This document shows positions 36,677-49,571 of a stretch of 64,000 nucleotides of DNA, piece by piece (position 1 is the first letter of the stretch; each line of letters starts with the position of its first letter). The DNA lies in the NCBI RefSeq assembly GCF_000025965.1, contig NC_006513.1:124001-188000 (forward strand). The letters run 5' to 3'. A program made the translations under genes and the position numbers. This DNA comes from Aromatoleum aromaticum EbN1 (GTDB taxonomy: Bacteria > Pseudomonadota > Gammaproteobacteria > Burkholderiales > Rhodocyclaceae). Below the pieces are notes generated by a model. The model worked only from the letters and a program-made list of their open reading frames with translations, was not told the DNA's origin and did no database searches.

Positions 36677-39600
36677 CATCGGCGGTGTGCGCCACCTCGC
36701 AGCCCCCCAGATTGAGCCCAGACCCGACCTTGACGATTCCGATTTGCACGTAGCCTGGAATCAGGCCATCGCACAGCGTGTGGTGCTACCGGAGGTTCTC
36801 CCTGCCCTTGCCGAATACGTGGCAAAGCACGGCTTGTCTGATGCCGAGATCGAAGAAGTCACTGGACTGATCGCAAATGCTGCGTCCACTGAGGTCGGGG
36901 GAGCACGTACCGTGTTCTGCTCCATCTTCCGTGACTTCATATTTAGCCGTCACGCATGGGTGTGCGAACTGCTTCCGACTGGTCGGCATTGGAGACTATT
37001 GAACCTGGAGCATCACCGCACCCTGCTGCGTCTGCCACACTCCAAGGACTTGGCGAAACCTTGGACTGTCATGCCCGCGCTGACTCAGATTCCCGATGCG
37101 ATCTACTGTGATGCTCTAGCCAGCGCCCTTGTGCCTCGCTTCGATGAATGGGACGAAGCACGGCTGCTGACAGCACTACAGGTGAATATCGACGCGGCCT
37201 TGTGCGACCAATCCGGAGTCGAATATCTCACGGAGTTCTTGCGAACATCCGGCCGGATTTTCCTGAACACGCAGCGAGTTCAGGAGGCGCTCGTACAACT
37301 CATTCAACTTGGCCTGCGTACCAGGAAAATTGAAGGTTTCCGAGCAGTAAGGTCGAGCTTCAGGGAGTTGGTCGCGCTCGTTAAACCAGAGAATCGAGTT
37401 TCTGTCGGTCATGCAAACCCTTCAGCCGTAGGCGCGCTATCTCCCAGCACCTTGGCTTTACTGTTTCGCTGCAAGACCAAAACGCTGCTTATTCCTGCCG
37501 ATCTCGATGCGAACGTTGAACGCGCAACCGGGAAGCCGACTGACGAAGATTTTTCGGCGTGGCTGCTCGCGATAGATCGGGAAATCTCCGATCAGTTGGC
37601 GGCCGAAGATGCTGACAATCAAGAGTTCGCAGCAAGGATCGTTGCGCTTCTCAAGGCAGCGACTGTAGTTCTCGAGTTGTGTGGGCAGAAAGGCGATGCG
37701 AAGTCCCGGATTGTTCGCCAGCACCGAAATGCCCGGATTCTCGGTGCACTCGACGTCCGCGATGGTCGGGAGCTCGCTGAAAGTCTCGAATCACTTGAGG
37801 CTAGTCAAGCCAACCGACGACTCTTCACGCAAACAACGTTCAAGCAGACGGCAGACGTACGAGACAAATTCGGACATACGAAAAAGCTTGCCAGTGCTCT
37901 GAATGATGAGCGCGTTCTGATCATATCTTCCGAAACGGCAGGCTTTATCCAGTTGGATGGGTGCCCCGAAGTGCCGTCTGCTGCGGATGCAAAAGCAATC
38001 CTCGAAGCCTTGGGAAAACCGGGCCAGCCTGTCGCTCTTTCAGGAGTTGAAGCTCGTAGATCTCTTTTGAAGTCAGTCCATAAGGACCCGGTCACGGGAG
38101 ATGCGCGCCGTGGCTTGCGATATCTCTTGCACGGTTCCCCAAACGGCTTCATGGCCGACGAGACCACTCTATGGGTCGATCCGGGCAAAGGCGATTCGCC
38201 CTGGATCAAGCTTTGGCGGGAGATCGAACCTGGCTCCTGGTTTGTGTTGCCCGAAAGCCTCGCCAGTGATGTGCCCCCCAACGATTGGGAGATGCTGGGT
38301 ATCAGCCAGGTCCAGGAAACCGAAGTCGTGCGTAGATTACAGCGCAACGTCGACCTATCGATAATCAACGGACACGGTTTTTCCGATGCCGAACGCGAAA
38401 CGATTCTTGCAGCGGTGAACGATGTCGCGCTTTGGCGCCTGCTCCCTCTGCACATCGACACCAAAGGCCATATCGCTGGCGTCGATGCTGACACATTTCT
38501 CGACAATGCAGCCAACGTACCTGCCTCCCTGGCCGAGGGGTGTCGCTTTGTGCGGCAAGCACGAAATCAAGACCACGCCCAGAAACAGCGTCAGTGGCTA
38601 CCGCATTGGAGCAGCGAGACCACGATTCTCCGCGCGCTAGCGAGCAAGGAACCTCATCGACACTGGGAATTGATCCTCAGCGCTGTTACTCAAGTCACGA
38701 CGTCGAGCGAGTCGAGCACGCTCAAACAACTCCGCGCAATCCCTTGGCTACCACTCGCTACGGGAGGCATGATCAGCCCTGACGATGTGATCAACATTGA
38801 AGAGCTGACCGACGAGATCGACTACCTGTCGTCGCAGTGCGGATATCCCTTTGCTGGGGTCTCCGGCTTGCATCAAGATGTACGGAGACATCCGGCCTTT
38901 GCAAGCCTCCGCCGGCTTTTCTCTGTACACGCGGAGGCCCTTTCACGTCTCGGCCAATTGATGGCTGAGGTTCCCGGCCACGATATTGGGCCTATTGGCA
39001 TACTTGACCGCAGCCAGCTGGAGGATGTCGCCCAAGTTCTCTCGGGCATCACGACCCTACCCGCTTGGACCATCATCGCCAAGGCAATATCCGTTTTTGA
39101 CAGCGATTCGGTAGTCAGTCATCTGCTCACCGAAATTTCCAGACCGCTGCCTCTTGACCTTATTTCGTCGGCATTGACCTCCATAGCGGACTCCGGGGGC
39201 GACCCGCGCCACAAGCTGGCCTTTGATCTTTATCTCCGGCAACTTGCCCAAGCGGGGTCGGCGGGGAAAAACACTCTTCGGACACTACGCCTGCGATCAC
39301 AGGCTGGAACCTGGGAGGGTGCAAGCTCGCTGTGCGTCGGGGCTGCGGGGGTGGTGGGCCGCTGCCTGCTCGACACGGCTCAGGCAAGAATCCTTGGCGG
39401 GCTGATCGTAGACAATTCTGGGCCGGCATCGGCAGAGTCGACACAGGAAGCGGTTGCCGCTAGTGAGGGTTTTCTGCACGCAGATGCGCTTGGTGGGGCA
39501 CTAACGGAGTATTTCCGCCCATGGGGTGAGCTCATGCCATCGCCACCCATCGGCGCGTTCCTCTGCCTGCTAGGTTTGACGGTACGGAGTCTTGGGGAAA

Positions 39601-42600
39601 AGTATCTCCAGCCTCACAGCCTGACATGGCTCACCGAACGCCTTGACTGGCAGGATCCCGGCCAAACAACGGACGGGACGTGGCAGTGGATGAGTCGCAT
39701 GACCGCACTCGAAGCGCTCGATAAGCTCGACCCACGCATTCGGGTGTCAGCGGACACCCGTGTGGACGTTGTTGGCATTACAGGTGATGCGATGTCTGTC
39801 GAACTGGAGAGTTCGATGGAAACCATATTTGCCGGTGCATTCAGCTGGCAAGGGGGCTTCGCGCTAAATATTCAGCTACGGCACATTCCGCACGTGGCCG
39901 ATATGTCCGCCGAAACACTCTCACATCTCCTAAAGCGCAGCGCCTTGCACTTGCTCCACAATGCATACAACCAGCGGAATTCCAGCATCACCCCGCTTTG
40001 GGATGAGCTTGAAAAAAGCGACCAGTTGTCTCTGGACATCGCCCGTGACCTGATCCTTGAAAACCTGCCCTTCTACCTTCAGCAACTCAAGGTCGCGAAG
40101 CAGAACGAGAAACTGGCGGACGCCCTTTCTGACCACAAGCGACTCCAAGGCGAAAAGTCTGAAGCTGCGAACAGCAACCAGACCGGAGTTTCGTCACTCG
40201 AGCGCCGAGTATCGGAGGCAAAGAGGAACATTGCTCGCCTGATGGTGGAACATCCGGATGTGCAGCAAGCCGTTCTGGCGGGCGTTCGAGATCGAGTTCA
40301 GCAAAGCCAGTATGAATTGTCGAGCATTGCCTTTGAGCTCTTTCAAAACGCCGACGATGCGGTTGCGGAAATGCAGGCGCTGCATCTGAATGCGGGGCTA
40401 AATCCCCTCCCGCCAAAAGCGGTAGGTCGATTCGTGCTCGACGCCGATGGCGCCATCTTGCGCTTCATACACTGGGGGCGCCCGATCAACTACACCGGTC
40501 AGGGCAGCACGGCCAAGGTGGCGTATCGCGATGACCTGGAGAACATGCTGATTCTGTCCGCATCGGACAAAGACGCTGGTCAGCACGTTACGGGCAAGTT
40601 CGGTCTCGGCTTCAAGAGCGTATTACTCGCTACTGACAGCCCGCGGATTCTGAGTGCGGATCTCCGGGTCAAAGTGGTTGGCGGCTGCCTTCCAGAGCGC
40701 TGGACCGGACCTGAGGTCGATCGTGCACTGGATGCCATCGAGAGGCATCGGTCGACTGAAGGTCCGCGCCTTCGTGCGACCTTGATCGAATTGCATGTCG
40801 GTACATCCGCGCAGCAAGCGCAAGTGCTTGAGCGGTTCGAGGCGCTGGCTGGTATTCAAGCGGTTTTCAGCAACGAGATTCGCCGCATTGCCGTGAAGGG
40901 TCAGGAGATCGAATGGAGTCCAGTGGCTCTGACCGATGATTGCCCCAGGGTTGGAATCGGCACCATTCGAGTGCCGACAAAGAGCGGATTTGCGCAGACC
41001 CGTCTAATGGTCTGGCGCGGGCATAAGGGCGCAGTCGCGCTGCGTCTGGACTCCCGCGGCGCGACCCTCTTCGAAAGCACGGCGATCCGTGCGATACCTT
41101 CGATATGGGTAACGGCTCCCACTCGTGAATCGCCAGCAGACGGTCTCATTCTGAATGCACGTTTCGAACTCGATGCAGGCCGCGGAGCGCTCGCACATGG
41201 CGAGGGAGCACAGAGAAACCAAGCCCTTGCCCTTGAGATTGCACAAGAATTCGCCCGCGACTTAAAGCTCGTAGTCCAAGCCTCACGAGCTGACTGGGTG
41301 GCCTGTCGAGAGAAACTGATGCTAGCTCAGGACGTTTCTGCGGCTGCGTTCTGGGGGAGTTTCTGGAAACATGCATGCTACGCAAGCGCCAGCGCTGATG
41401 CATCTCAGTCTGCTCAACTGCTACATCGATTCCAGGGCTGTTTACTTGAACGATTTGTCAGCCTGGCGAGCGAGGTCCCCAACGGGATGCCCGATGACCT
41501 GGCAAGTTTTGTGGCTGTCGACAAGATAAGCCTTGCCGTGAGCGAGCGATGGCTTCCCGCTCTGGCTGCTTTACGCAAATGTTCAGTCCTGACCGATCAC
41601 TACCCTGTCACGGGCTGGATACACAAGGACGTCGCGAACGCACTTGAGGCGGCCAAGGATGAGGCCGAGGGCAGCGTCTACCCCCGGCTAAGTGCGGAAC
41701 TGCTGACAAGTTGCGTCCCGGCGCAGCAGTGCTCCCCCGAGACTGCTACCGCCTTGTCGCTGGTCTTGACATGTATCCATCCGCTTGATGCCTGGCAGAT
41801 CAACACCAGCTTCAATGAACTCACGTTCATGGCAGCGGACCGATCATGGCAGCTCGGCGCAGAACTGCTGAAAGACTTGAATGCCCCTGAAGAAAAGCTG
41901 TGTATCGCGTTCGCACCAGACAAGTATGTCCTTCACGGTAACTACGGGAGCATGGCGCGACAATTCGCTGTGGATCACAGTCCAGTGTGGAGCGGCGCGG
42001 AAGCTCTGATCGCAAGCTGGATCCTCGGCGCCCCAGACCCTGCCAAGAAGAATGCCGCTTTGCGTTACCTCTTGGAGGGCAGACTGAATTTTTCCGTTCG
42101 GCTTCACTTGCGTGCGCACATTATCGGAACCTGGCTTGAATCGCTCCAGATGGATTCTAATGTGTTGTCGTCATTTTCGGAGGATGACAGGAAACAGCTT
42201 ATTGCCATGTTGAACCCGGCAGTCATTGACTTTGCGATGCCTTCTACCGAACCCGATGTTTCAATGCTGGTGCGCGAAGCCGCATTGGAACGGATTTACG
42301 AGTGGTGGCTCGACGAAGGAAGCGCGCACCTTGCGCACTACGACAAGAACTTGTGGCCGGCCTCTGTTCCGAAAAGGTTCGCGGATACCGAGAACAATCG
42401 GACCTCATGGATGACCCTGTTTGCACTTGGATTGATGCAGCGTTTGGGACGAACACGGGACTTCCAGCACCGTGGTTTCATCGACTTCACCGACTCAAAG
42501 GGCTGGTGGCAGGTCTTCTGCGAAGTACGACCTCAGGATGATCCTGAAGCATGGATCAACATTCTGAGGGAGTACGCTGAGCAGCCCGTTGCCGATGAAA

Positions 42601-43130
42601 AGTACATCCGCTGGATGGACTGCTTTCCAAGCTTGTATCGAATCGCTCGCTGGATGGATGTTTATGCGCACGTTTTCATCAGCCTTGATCAGCGAACGAT
42701 TACGGAGGTGAGCTCGTATCTCACGCCAAACCAGGACCCGGTTCTGGACGGATCGGACATCGTCGCGCCTTCGTTACGCAACAGCTTGCGCAAAGGACAG
42801 CATCTCATCGTTCGCGAACTACTCCGGGCGGGTGAGTTGAAGTCGGACACGGCAAAACGTCTGGCGTATATGGCAAGTTACGGGGTAAAGAACCTCCTCA
42901 CGCGGATTGGGTATCCGATCCCCAGTAACGGTATTGATCTCTCGCGACTCATCATCGATGGGCTTGGCGACCGTGCAGACTTTGGCGGCGACTACGACAT
43001 CCCGCTCATCGTGCTTGCCGGCGACAGCGCCCTGTTATGGAAGGTGCTCGACATCCCGAGCGCAGACGAGGATTGGCAAAGCGGGGGCACCCTTTTCGGC
43101 ATGGAGTTTGATGATGAACCGTTTGCATGA
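36677..43130 (+). pseudogene. giant dual-GHKL (sacsin-like) ATPase, main part
   Basis: Continues the frame of 33035-34185 after removal of the IS: 1151 + 6454 = 7605 bases, 2534 residues. The join reads VDAGRRG-IGGVRHLAAPQ. The residues up to about 1590 are a long, mostly helical region without recognised domains. A second GHKL ATPase begins near residue 1590: N-box IAFELFQNADDAVAEM (about 1600), and lid DAGQHVTGKFGLGFKSV (about 1685). The remaining 800 residues again lack a known domain. A GTG at 36687 could start a 2147-residue product that keeps the second ATPase. Base composition is lower in GC than the flanking chromosome. The stop overlaps the start of helicase B. Confidence 0.9.
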
Positions 43131-45765
43131 AGGCGCTCGCATCACACATCCCCGTCATGGGCAAGGCGAGGTAGTTTTCGGTCGCGGAGAAACTGCTGTC
43201 GCCCGGTTTTCGCATGGTCTTGAGGAAGTTCGAACAAGCGAACTTGTTCTCGTGGTGGACTTGGCTTCCGCCATCAGCAAAGGCGATGTCTCACCTGTCG
43301 AACTAACTCGTTTGCGAGCACAGGCTGCCGCGATACGCTCGGTCAACGACGCGTGGGGGGTGTTCTCTCGCTCAAGGATTTCGTTGCTGCCGCACCAGCT
43401 GTGGGTATGCCACAAGGCGCTCCGACAATGGCCAGTCAGGCTCCTGATCGCCGACGACGTGGGCATGGGGAAAACCGTTGAGGCGGGTCTGATACTCTGG
43501 CCTTTGCTTGCAAAGGGAGCCATCAAGCGCCTACTTGTCCTGACCCCAGCGAAACTCGTTGAACAATGGCAACTCCGCCTCCGGCAAATGTTCGACATTC
43601 GCCTTGCGATCTACACTGCGGACGCAGACACACCTCGAACAGACTTCTGGAACACTCAGGATCGGGTGGTCGCGTCTCTCCCGACGCTCAAAGCCGACAA
43701 CAACGGGCGCCATGACCGGCTGCTCTCCGCTCCCGAATGGGACATGGTTATCGTGGACGAAGCACACCACCTAAACGCCGACGAGAACGGCGCCAAGACG
43801 CTGGGGCTTCAACTCCTCGAAAGCATGCAGGAGCTCGGAAAGATCACATCCTGCATTCTCTTCACCGGCACCCCGCATCGAGGGAAGGACTATGGTTTCT
43901 GGTCGCTCATGAGCCTGCTCGACCGTAACCTCTTCAGCCCCAAGAAATCCAATAGCACCATGCTGACAGAGCTGCCTCGTTTTCTCATCCGAAATGCGAA
44001 GCAAAAGGCGACCGACATGAGCGGGAAACGTCTTTTCCAGCCGGTGAAGCAGTATCCCGAAACGTTTGAATACACCCCAGAGGAAACGGCGTTCTACAGC
44101 TTGATGAGCAGCTTCGTTCTAGCCGGAAAAGCCTACGCGTCCAGCCTGAGCAAGACTCAACGAGGTCAGGTCATTCTGGTGTTGATTGCGCTACAAAAGC
44201 TTGCGTCTAGCTCAGTTGCTGCGGTGCGGTCCGCGTTGGAAACGCGTCAGGCACGCCTGATCGGCACTGCTAACCAGTACCGCAATGAACTCGCGCACGA
44301 AACGGATGACCCTTCGTCCGACGAGTTGGAACATGCACTGTGGGAATGGTCGCGCAGTGACCGTCAGGGGAAGATCCTGTTGATGGAGAACGAAGCCGAA
44401 CATCTAAGCGACCTCATCGCTGCAGCACATGCAGTGAAAGTCGAGACCCGCATTCAACGTGTCATCGAAATCATAGAGACCCGCTTCCCTGGACGCTCTG
44501 TTCTGCTATTCACCGAGTACAAGCGCACTCAGGCACTCTTGATGTCGGCACTGATCGCGCATTTTGGCGATGACTGCGTCGGCTTCATCAATGGCGATAA
44601 CAGACTGGACGGGGTTGTGTTTGCGGATGGTCGAACCCTAAGTAAGTCGGCACTACGGGAAGATGTGTGTGACGCCTTTAATGCAGGAGAGATACGTTTT
44701 CTTATCTCTACGGAGGCCGGTGGCGAGGGCATTGACTTGCAGGAGCATTGCAGTGCATTGATCCACGTCGATCTACCCTGGAACCCGATGCGGCTTCATC
44801 AGCGGGTTGGGCGTCTCAATCGCTACGGCCAGACGCAGTCGGTGGAGGTCGTGTCCCTGCGTAATCCGCATACCGTGGAATCGATGATCTGGGAGAAGCT
44901 GGAGGAGAAGCTTGGCAACATCATGCTGGCACTTGGGTCCGCAATGGATGAACCTGAAGACCTTCTGCAATTGGTGCTAGGCATGGCCACCCCGGGCTTC
45001 TTCAACGAACTGTTTGCGGGTGCAGCTGAGGTCCCGACGGAACGGTTGGCGGAATGGTTTGATGAACACACGCATACCTTTGGCGGCGTATCAGCGATAG
45101 ACACGGTCAAGAGCCTTGTCGGCCACGCTCAAAGTTTCGATCTGTCCGGACTAAAGGACGTTCCGCCACTGGATCTACCTGACCTCCTGCCCTTCTTCCA
45201 AAGTATGTTGGAGCACAACGCCAGGCGTCCAAAGCTTGAAGGCGGTTTGCTGTCCTTCAAAACGCCGGATAAGTGGATCAATCATCCTGCGATCAAACGC
45301 GAATACAAGAACATGAGCTTTGATCGGAAATCCGACTCCGGTGGAGAAGGTGGCTTACTTGGGGTAGGTCACCCATTGGTGACACGAGCACTGGAACAGG
45401 CCGACCAACTGGAATCGGTGCTCTCATACGTCAACGGCCTGGAGACACCACTTCTTCTTCTTCTGGCCTCCGATCGTGTGACGGATGGTGGCGCGCACGT
45501 CCGAATTTCTGCCATTGGCGTGGTGCAGGACGATGGCGGCCACAAGGTTTTGCGGGACTGGGAAGTGTTGCAGCTGTTGAATCAACTCGACGGTTCACGT
45601 AGCAATCCTGACACGGGGGGCGCTGAAGCTACAGAGATGAAGCGGTGGGTCGACGAAGCGAAGCATGTTGCGGAAAGCCACTTGGCAACTTTTGACCTCC
45701 CGTTTTCCGTACCGATGCTCAGGGAGCTTTTGCTGATCTGGCCTTTAAAGTCCCCGAGTAGCTGA
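43114..45765 (+). CDS. SNF2-type helicase B (DrmD-like)
   Basis: An 883-residue SF2/SNF2 helicase, intact. An N-terminal Tudor/CarD-like beta module (about 1-45, ARITHPRHGQGEVVFGRGETAVARF) is followed by the ATPase: Walker A IADDVGMGKTVEAG (about 113-126), motif II VDEAHH (about 213), second lobe LLFTEYKRTQALL, STEAGGEGIDLQ (about 530) and RVGRLNRYGQ. ATG at 43111 or 43114 lies inside the end of the giant ATPase gene, with ggag just upstream, so the two are coupled. It resembles the SNF2-like helicase DrmD of class 1 DISARM more than helicase A does. Two SNF2-type motors in one operon is unusual. Confidence 0.9.
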   Translation: MNRLHEGARITHPRHGQGEVVFGRGETAVARFSHGLEEVRTSELVLVVDLASAISKGDVSPVELTRLRAQAAAIRSVNDAWGVFSRSRISLLPHQLWVCHKALRQWPVRLLIADDVGMGKTVEAGLILWPLLAKGAIKRLLVLTPAKLVEQWQLRLRQMFDIRLAIYTADADTPRTDFWNTQDRVVASLPTLKADNNGRHDRLLSAPEWDMVIVDEAHHLNADENGAKTLGLQLLESMQELGKITSCILFTGTPHRGKDYGFWSLMSLLDRNLFSPKKSNSTMLTELPRFLIRNAKQKATDMSGKRLFQPVKQYPETFEYTPEETAFYSLMSSFVLAGKAYASSLSKTQRGQVILVLIALQKLASSSVAAVRSALETRQARLIGTANQYRNELAHETDDPSSDELEHALWEWSRSDRQGKILLMENEAEHLSDLIAAAHAVKVETRIQRVIEIIETRFPGRSVLLFTEYKRTQALLMSALIAHFGDDCVGFINGDNRLDGVVFADGRTLSKSALREDVCDAFNAGEIRFLISTEAGGEGIDLQEHCSALIHVDLPWNPMRLHQRVGRLNRYGQTQSVEVVSLRNPHTVESMIWEKLEEKLGNIMLALGSAMDEPEDLLQLVLGMATPGFFNELFAGAAEVPTERLAEWFDEHTHTFGGVSAIDTVKSLVGHAQSFDLSGLKDVPPLDLPDLLPFFQSMLEHNARRPKLEGGLLSFKTPDKWINHPAIKREYKNMSFDRKSDSGGEGGLLGVGHPLVTRALEQADQLESVLSYVNGLETPLLLLLASDRVTDGGAHVRISAIGVVQDDGGHKVLRDWEVLQLLNQLDGSRSNPDTGGAEATEMKRWVDEAKHVAESHLATFDLPFSVPMLRELLLIWPLKSPSS

Positions 45766-45882
45766 ACGACTGTTTTCAGGTCTCCGGATTTAGCGAGCGG
45801 TGACGCTACCCGTATTGGTTAAGCTTATGATCGCCCTCGACGATCGAGCACGCGCATACAAGAACAACAGGATAGAGACCTA

Positions 45883-48800
45883 ATGCTGCCTTCCCTCCTC
45901 GCCCGCGACATCCAGAACGGGTTGAAGCAGTTTCTGATTACTGGTTTCGAGCCGTCCGATCCGCTTTTCTCCGGGGTGATGAAGCGTTTTGCAAACGATG
46001 AGGCTCGCTGGCTGAAGGGACCCTACTTGCAGATCGGCCTACCCTTTCGGGCCGGCAGCGCAGGGAGGCATTTCTTTGGTGGCTTTGAGCTCGAATACCC
46101 GGGTTACTCGCATCAAGAGGCCGCTTGGCAGCGTCTATCAACAACGCGAGGGGCGGCGAGCACGCTGGTGGCTACTGGCACGGGCAGCGGCAAGACGGAG
46201 TGCTTTCTCTACCCTGTGCTCGACCACTGCGCGCGCGCACTACTCGACGCACAGGCGGGCATCAAGGCGCTGATCATCTACCCGATGAACGCCCTGGCCA
46301 CCGACCAGGCAAGGCGCTTTGCCGAGGTCATCGCCCAGACATCCCGGTTCAGGGACATTCGCGTGGGCCTGTTCGTGGGCGGGCGCTCGGGCAAGGACGG
46401 CCGTGGCCAGATGGCGATGACTGCGAATGGGGTGATCACTGACCGCGAAACCTTGCGCCGCGACCCGCCTGACATCCTGCTGACCAACTACAAGATGCTG
46501 GACTACCTGCTGATCCGCCCCAAGGACCGGCAGTTGTGGGACAAGAACGCGCCCGACACACTGCGCTATGTGGTGGTCGATGAACTGCATACGTTCGACG
46601 GTGCGCAGGGCACGGATCTCGCACTGCTGCTGCGCCGACTGCGCGCACGCCTTCGCTCGCCCGAGGAACATCTGATTTGTGCCGGCACCTCGGCAACGCT
46701 GGGGGGGAACGCGGATTCAGCGCCGCTGCGCGAATACGCACGGCAGGTTTTTGGCGTGGACTTCCCGCCGGCATCGGTAGTGACCGAGGATCGAAAGTCC
46801 GAGTCCGAATTTCTGGACGACGTTGCGATTGAACATGTTCTTTATCCGCGCGACGATTTCGCCGCGGTCCTCGATGCTTCACCCTACTCAACGCCGGAAG
46901 CTGCGGTTTCCGCCTGGTTCGAGCTGTTCTTTCCGGGTCACAAGGCACCACCGGATGTGGCGAACGCGGCCTGGCGCGGCGCACTGGGCAACATGCTTAA
47001 GAAGCATGTGCTGTTCGTGAATCTGCTCAAGCTGTTGCGTGGGCGCATTGTCGATTTTGCCGAGCTGCAGGCACAGATGATCGGTCCCTTGCCAGAGGCT
47101 GCCCGGCCGCACATCGCCCGCGTGCTCGACGCCTTGCTGGTGCTGGTGGCGTGGTCGCGTGATCCGGCGGCTCCGGGCCGGCCATTGGTTACGCTCCGCG
47201 TTCAGCTGTGGATGCGCGAGCTGCGCCGGATGGTGACTCAGGTGCTGTCGGATCCGAAACGCATCGAGTTGGTGCCCGACAGCAGCGTAAAGCGACAAGC
47301 GGGAAAGCTCTACTTGCCGCTGGTGCAGTGCGCAGACTGCCACACTACCGGTTGGTTGGGCCGTAAGCCCAACGGGCAGACAGTCATCAGCACGGACCTG
47401 GACGAGATCTACAACACCTGGTTCTCTGGCCAGCAGGAAGCGCTGCGGCTGTATGCGACAGAGGGCTTGAGCCGGCCACTTTGCGACGGCATCTCTCAGC
47501 ACCTGTGCACCAGCTGCGCTCACCTGCAGAGCGCCGGCCACTGCACTGCCTGCGGGCATGAGGATCTGGTGGCGGTTTTCCGCGTTACCGCAACCCGCAA
47601 CAGCACGAACAAGGACGGGCTTGCTTTCGCGTGGCACGACCCAACCTGCCCGGCCTGCGGCAGTCGGCATCGCCAGATTCTGCTCGGTGCCCGCAACGCC
47701 ACGCTGGGTGCAGTCGCCATCGAGCAGAGTTGGGCGAGCCCGTTCAATGATGACAAAAAACTGATCGCGTTTTCGGATTCGGTGCAGGATGCCGCGCACC
47801 GTGCGGGTTTCTTCACCGCGCGCACCTATCTGAATACCGTGCGTACGGGTCTGGCGAAAGTCATCGACCAGATGGCCGCCCAGGGCGATGAACCACTGCG
47901 GTGGAGCTCCTTCCTGGAACGGGCGGCGACGACTTGGCGCACAGGTGGTAGTACGCTGGAGATGCCGAGGGAAACCTTCGTCGCTGAGTTCATCGGCCCG
48001 AACATGACTTGGCAGCGCGACTGGGCCGAATCACTGCAGTTGCACGACCGACTGCCGGGCGATAGCAAGTTGCCCGAACGCGTCAGGAAGCGGCTGGGAT
48101 GGCAAGCGTTTGCCGAATTTACTTATCTGAGCCGTCGCGGGCGCAACCTCGACACCATCGGAAAGGCCACCCTTGCGCCAAAGGCAGACGAGCTCAGGGG
48201 GGCGGTTACGAGCTTGTTGCCACGCCTGCATGAGACGTTTGGCATTCGTCATGCCAACGCCGACACGGTGTTTCAGTGGGTGTGGGGTTTGTTGTGCCAT
48301 TTGCGTCAGCGCGGCGCGGTGGCGCACCCTGAACTGGGCACCTACACTCGTGATGGCAACATTTTTGCGTTCACTCATACCCAAGGGCGCGCCGAATGGT
48401 TGCCCGGCTTGGGGGAAAAGACACCCCATCCGGTGTTTCTTACGCTGGGGCAACACCGGGGATTTGATCGAGTCGTCGGGTCGGCCGGAGCAAGTTTTTA
48501 CCAGACCTGGTTTAAGGCCTGCTTTGCCAGCGGACTTCTGCCAGAAAAGGCCGATCTCGAGATTTATACAGCAGCCATCGAGGTGCTCGTAGAGCACGGA
48601 TTGCTGCTGCGCCTCGATTCCACACAGGGCGATGTGATCGCGGCCAACCCCGATGCCCTTTTCCTGCATACGCGAGTGGCACGCATTGGCTCGGCGCAGG
48701 GCAAGCGCCATTTGAGCGTGCCGGCAGACGTTGCGTCTGCTCTTCTCGGCATGCCTTGTCTCGACGCTCCCCAAGAGCGCTACGCCGAAATTGACACAGC

Positions 48801-49571
48801 AGATGGTTGGCTTGCAGACCGCTTCAGTCGCGGCGACCTGCGACGTGTGTATTCCGCTGAGCATACCGGCCTGCTGCAACGCGACCAGCGCGAGGCGCTC
48901 GAAGCGCGTTTCAAGGCCAAGGATCCCGCGCCTTGGTACGAGAACCTGCTGTCAGCCACCCCGACGCTGGAGATGGGGGTGGATATCGGTGACCTGTCGT
49001 CCGTGATGCTGTGTTCGGTGCCGCCCAACCAGGCCAGCTACCTGCAGCGCATTGGCCGTGCTGGCCGGCACGATGGTAACGCCCTGGCAACCACGCTGGC
49101 AGACGGCGCCAGTCCGCACGATTTGTACTTTTTTGAAGACACAGCAGAGATGCTTGCCGGTGAAGTCATGCCGCCCGGCATCTTCCTGAAGGCGGCAGAG
49201 GTGTTGCGCCGGCAACTGTTCGCGTTTTGCCTGGACGACTGGGTGGGGTCCGGTGTGCCAGAGACCGCCCTGCCCGACAAGACATCAGCTGCGCTTGATG
49301 CGCGCGACAGCGTGGACACCACACGCTTCCCCGCGACCTTTCTGGATTATCTGCACCTTCACGAGGATCGCTTGCTTGCCGGCTTTATGGCCTTGCTGGG
49401 CAGTGATCTCGACGACCGGGTCGCTGCCCGCCTTCAGGGCTTTATGCAGGGCACCGAGCACGAAGACGCCTTGCGACTGCGGCTGAACAAGTTTCTGGAG
49501 GAACTGGCAAAGGAGCGTCAGTCCCACAGTCAGCGCGCAAAACAGATCAAGAAGCAGATCGACATTCTGAA
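45883..49571 (+). pseudogene. DEAD-type helicase with DUF1998, N-terminal part (split by IS5 element)
   Basis: First 1229 codons of a 2131-residue helicase of the DruE / fused DrmA-DrmB type. Walker A is VATGTGSGKTECF (about residues 97-109), motif II VVDELHTFDG (about 230), motif III AGTSATLG, and second-lobe motifs SATPTLEMGVDIGDLS (about 1023) and QRIGRAGRHDGNA. Between the lobes lie zinc-type cysteine pairs (CADC, CTSC, CTAC, CPAC; about 485-610). The 117-base gap before it has only a weak ribosome site. The frame is cut at KKQIDILK by the IS at 49572; the present frame adds 17 residues. Confidence 0.92.
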
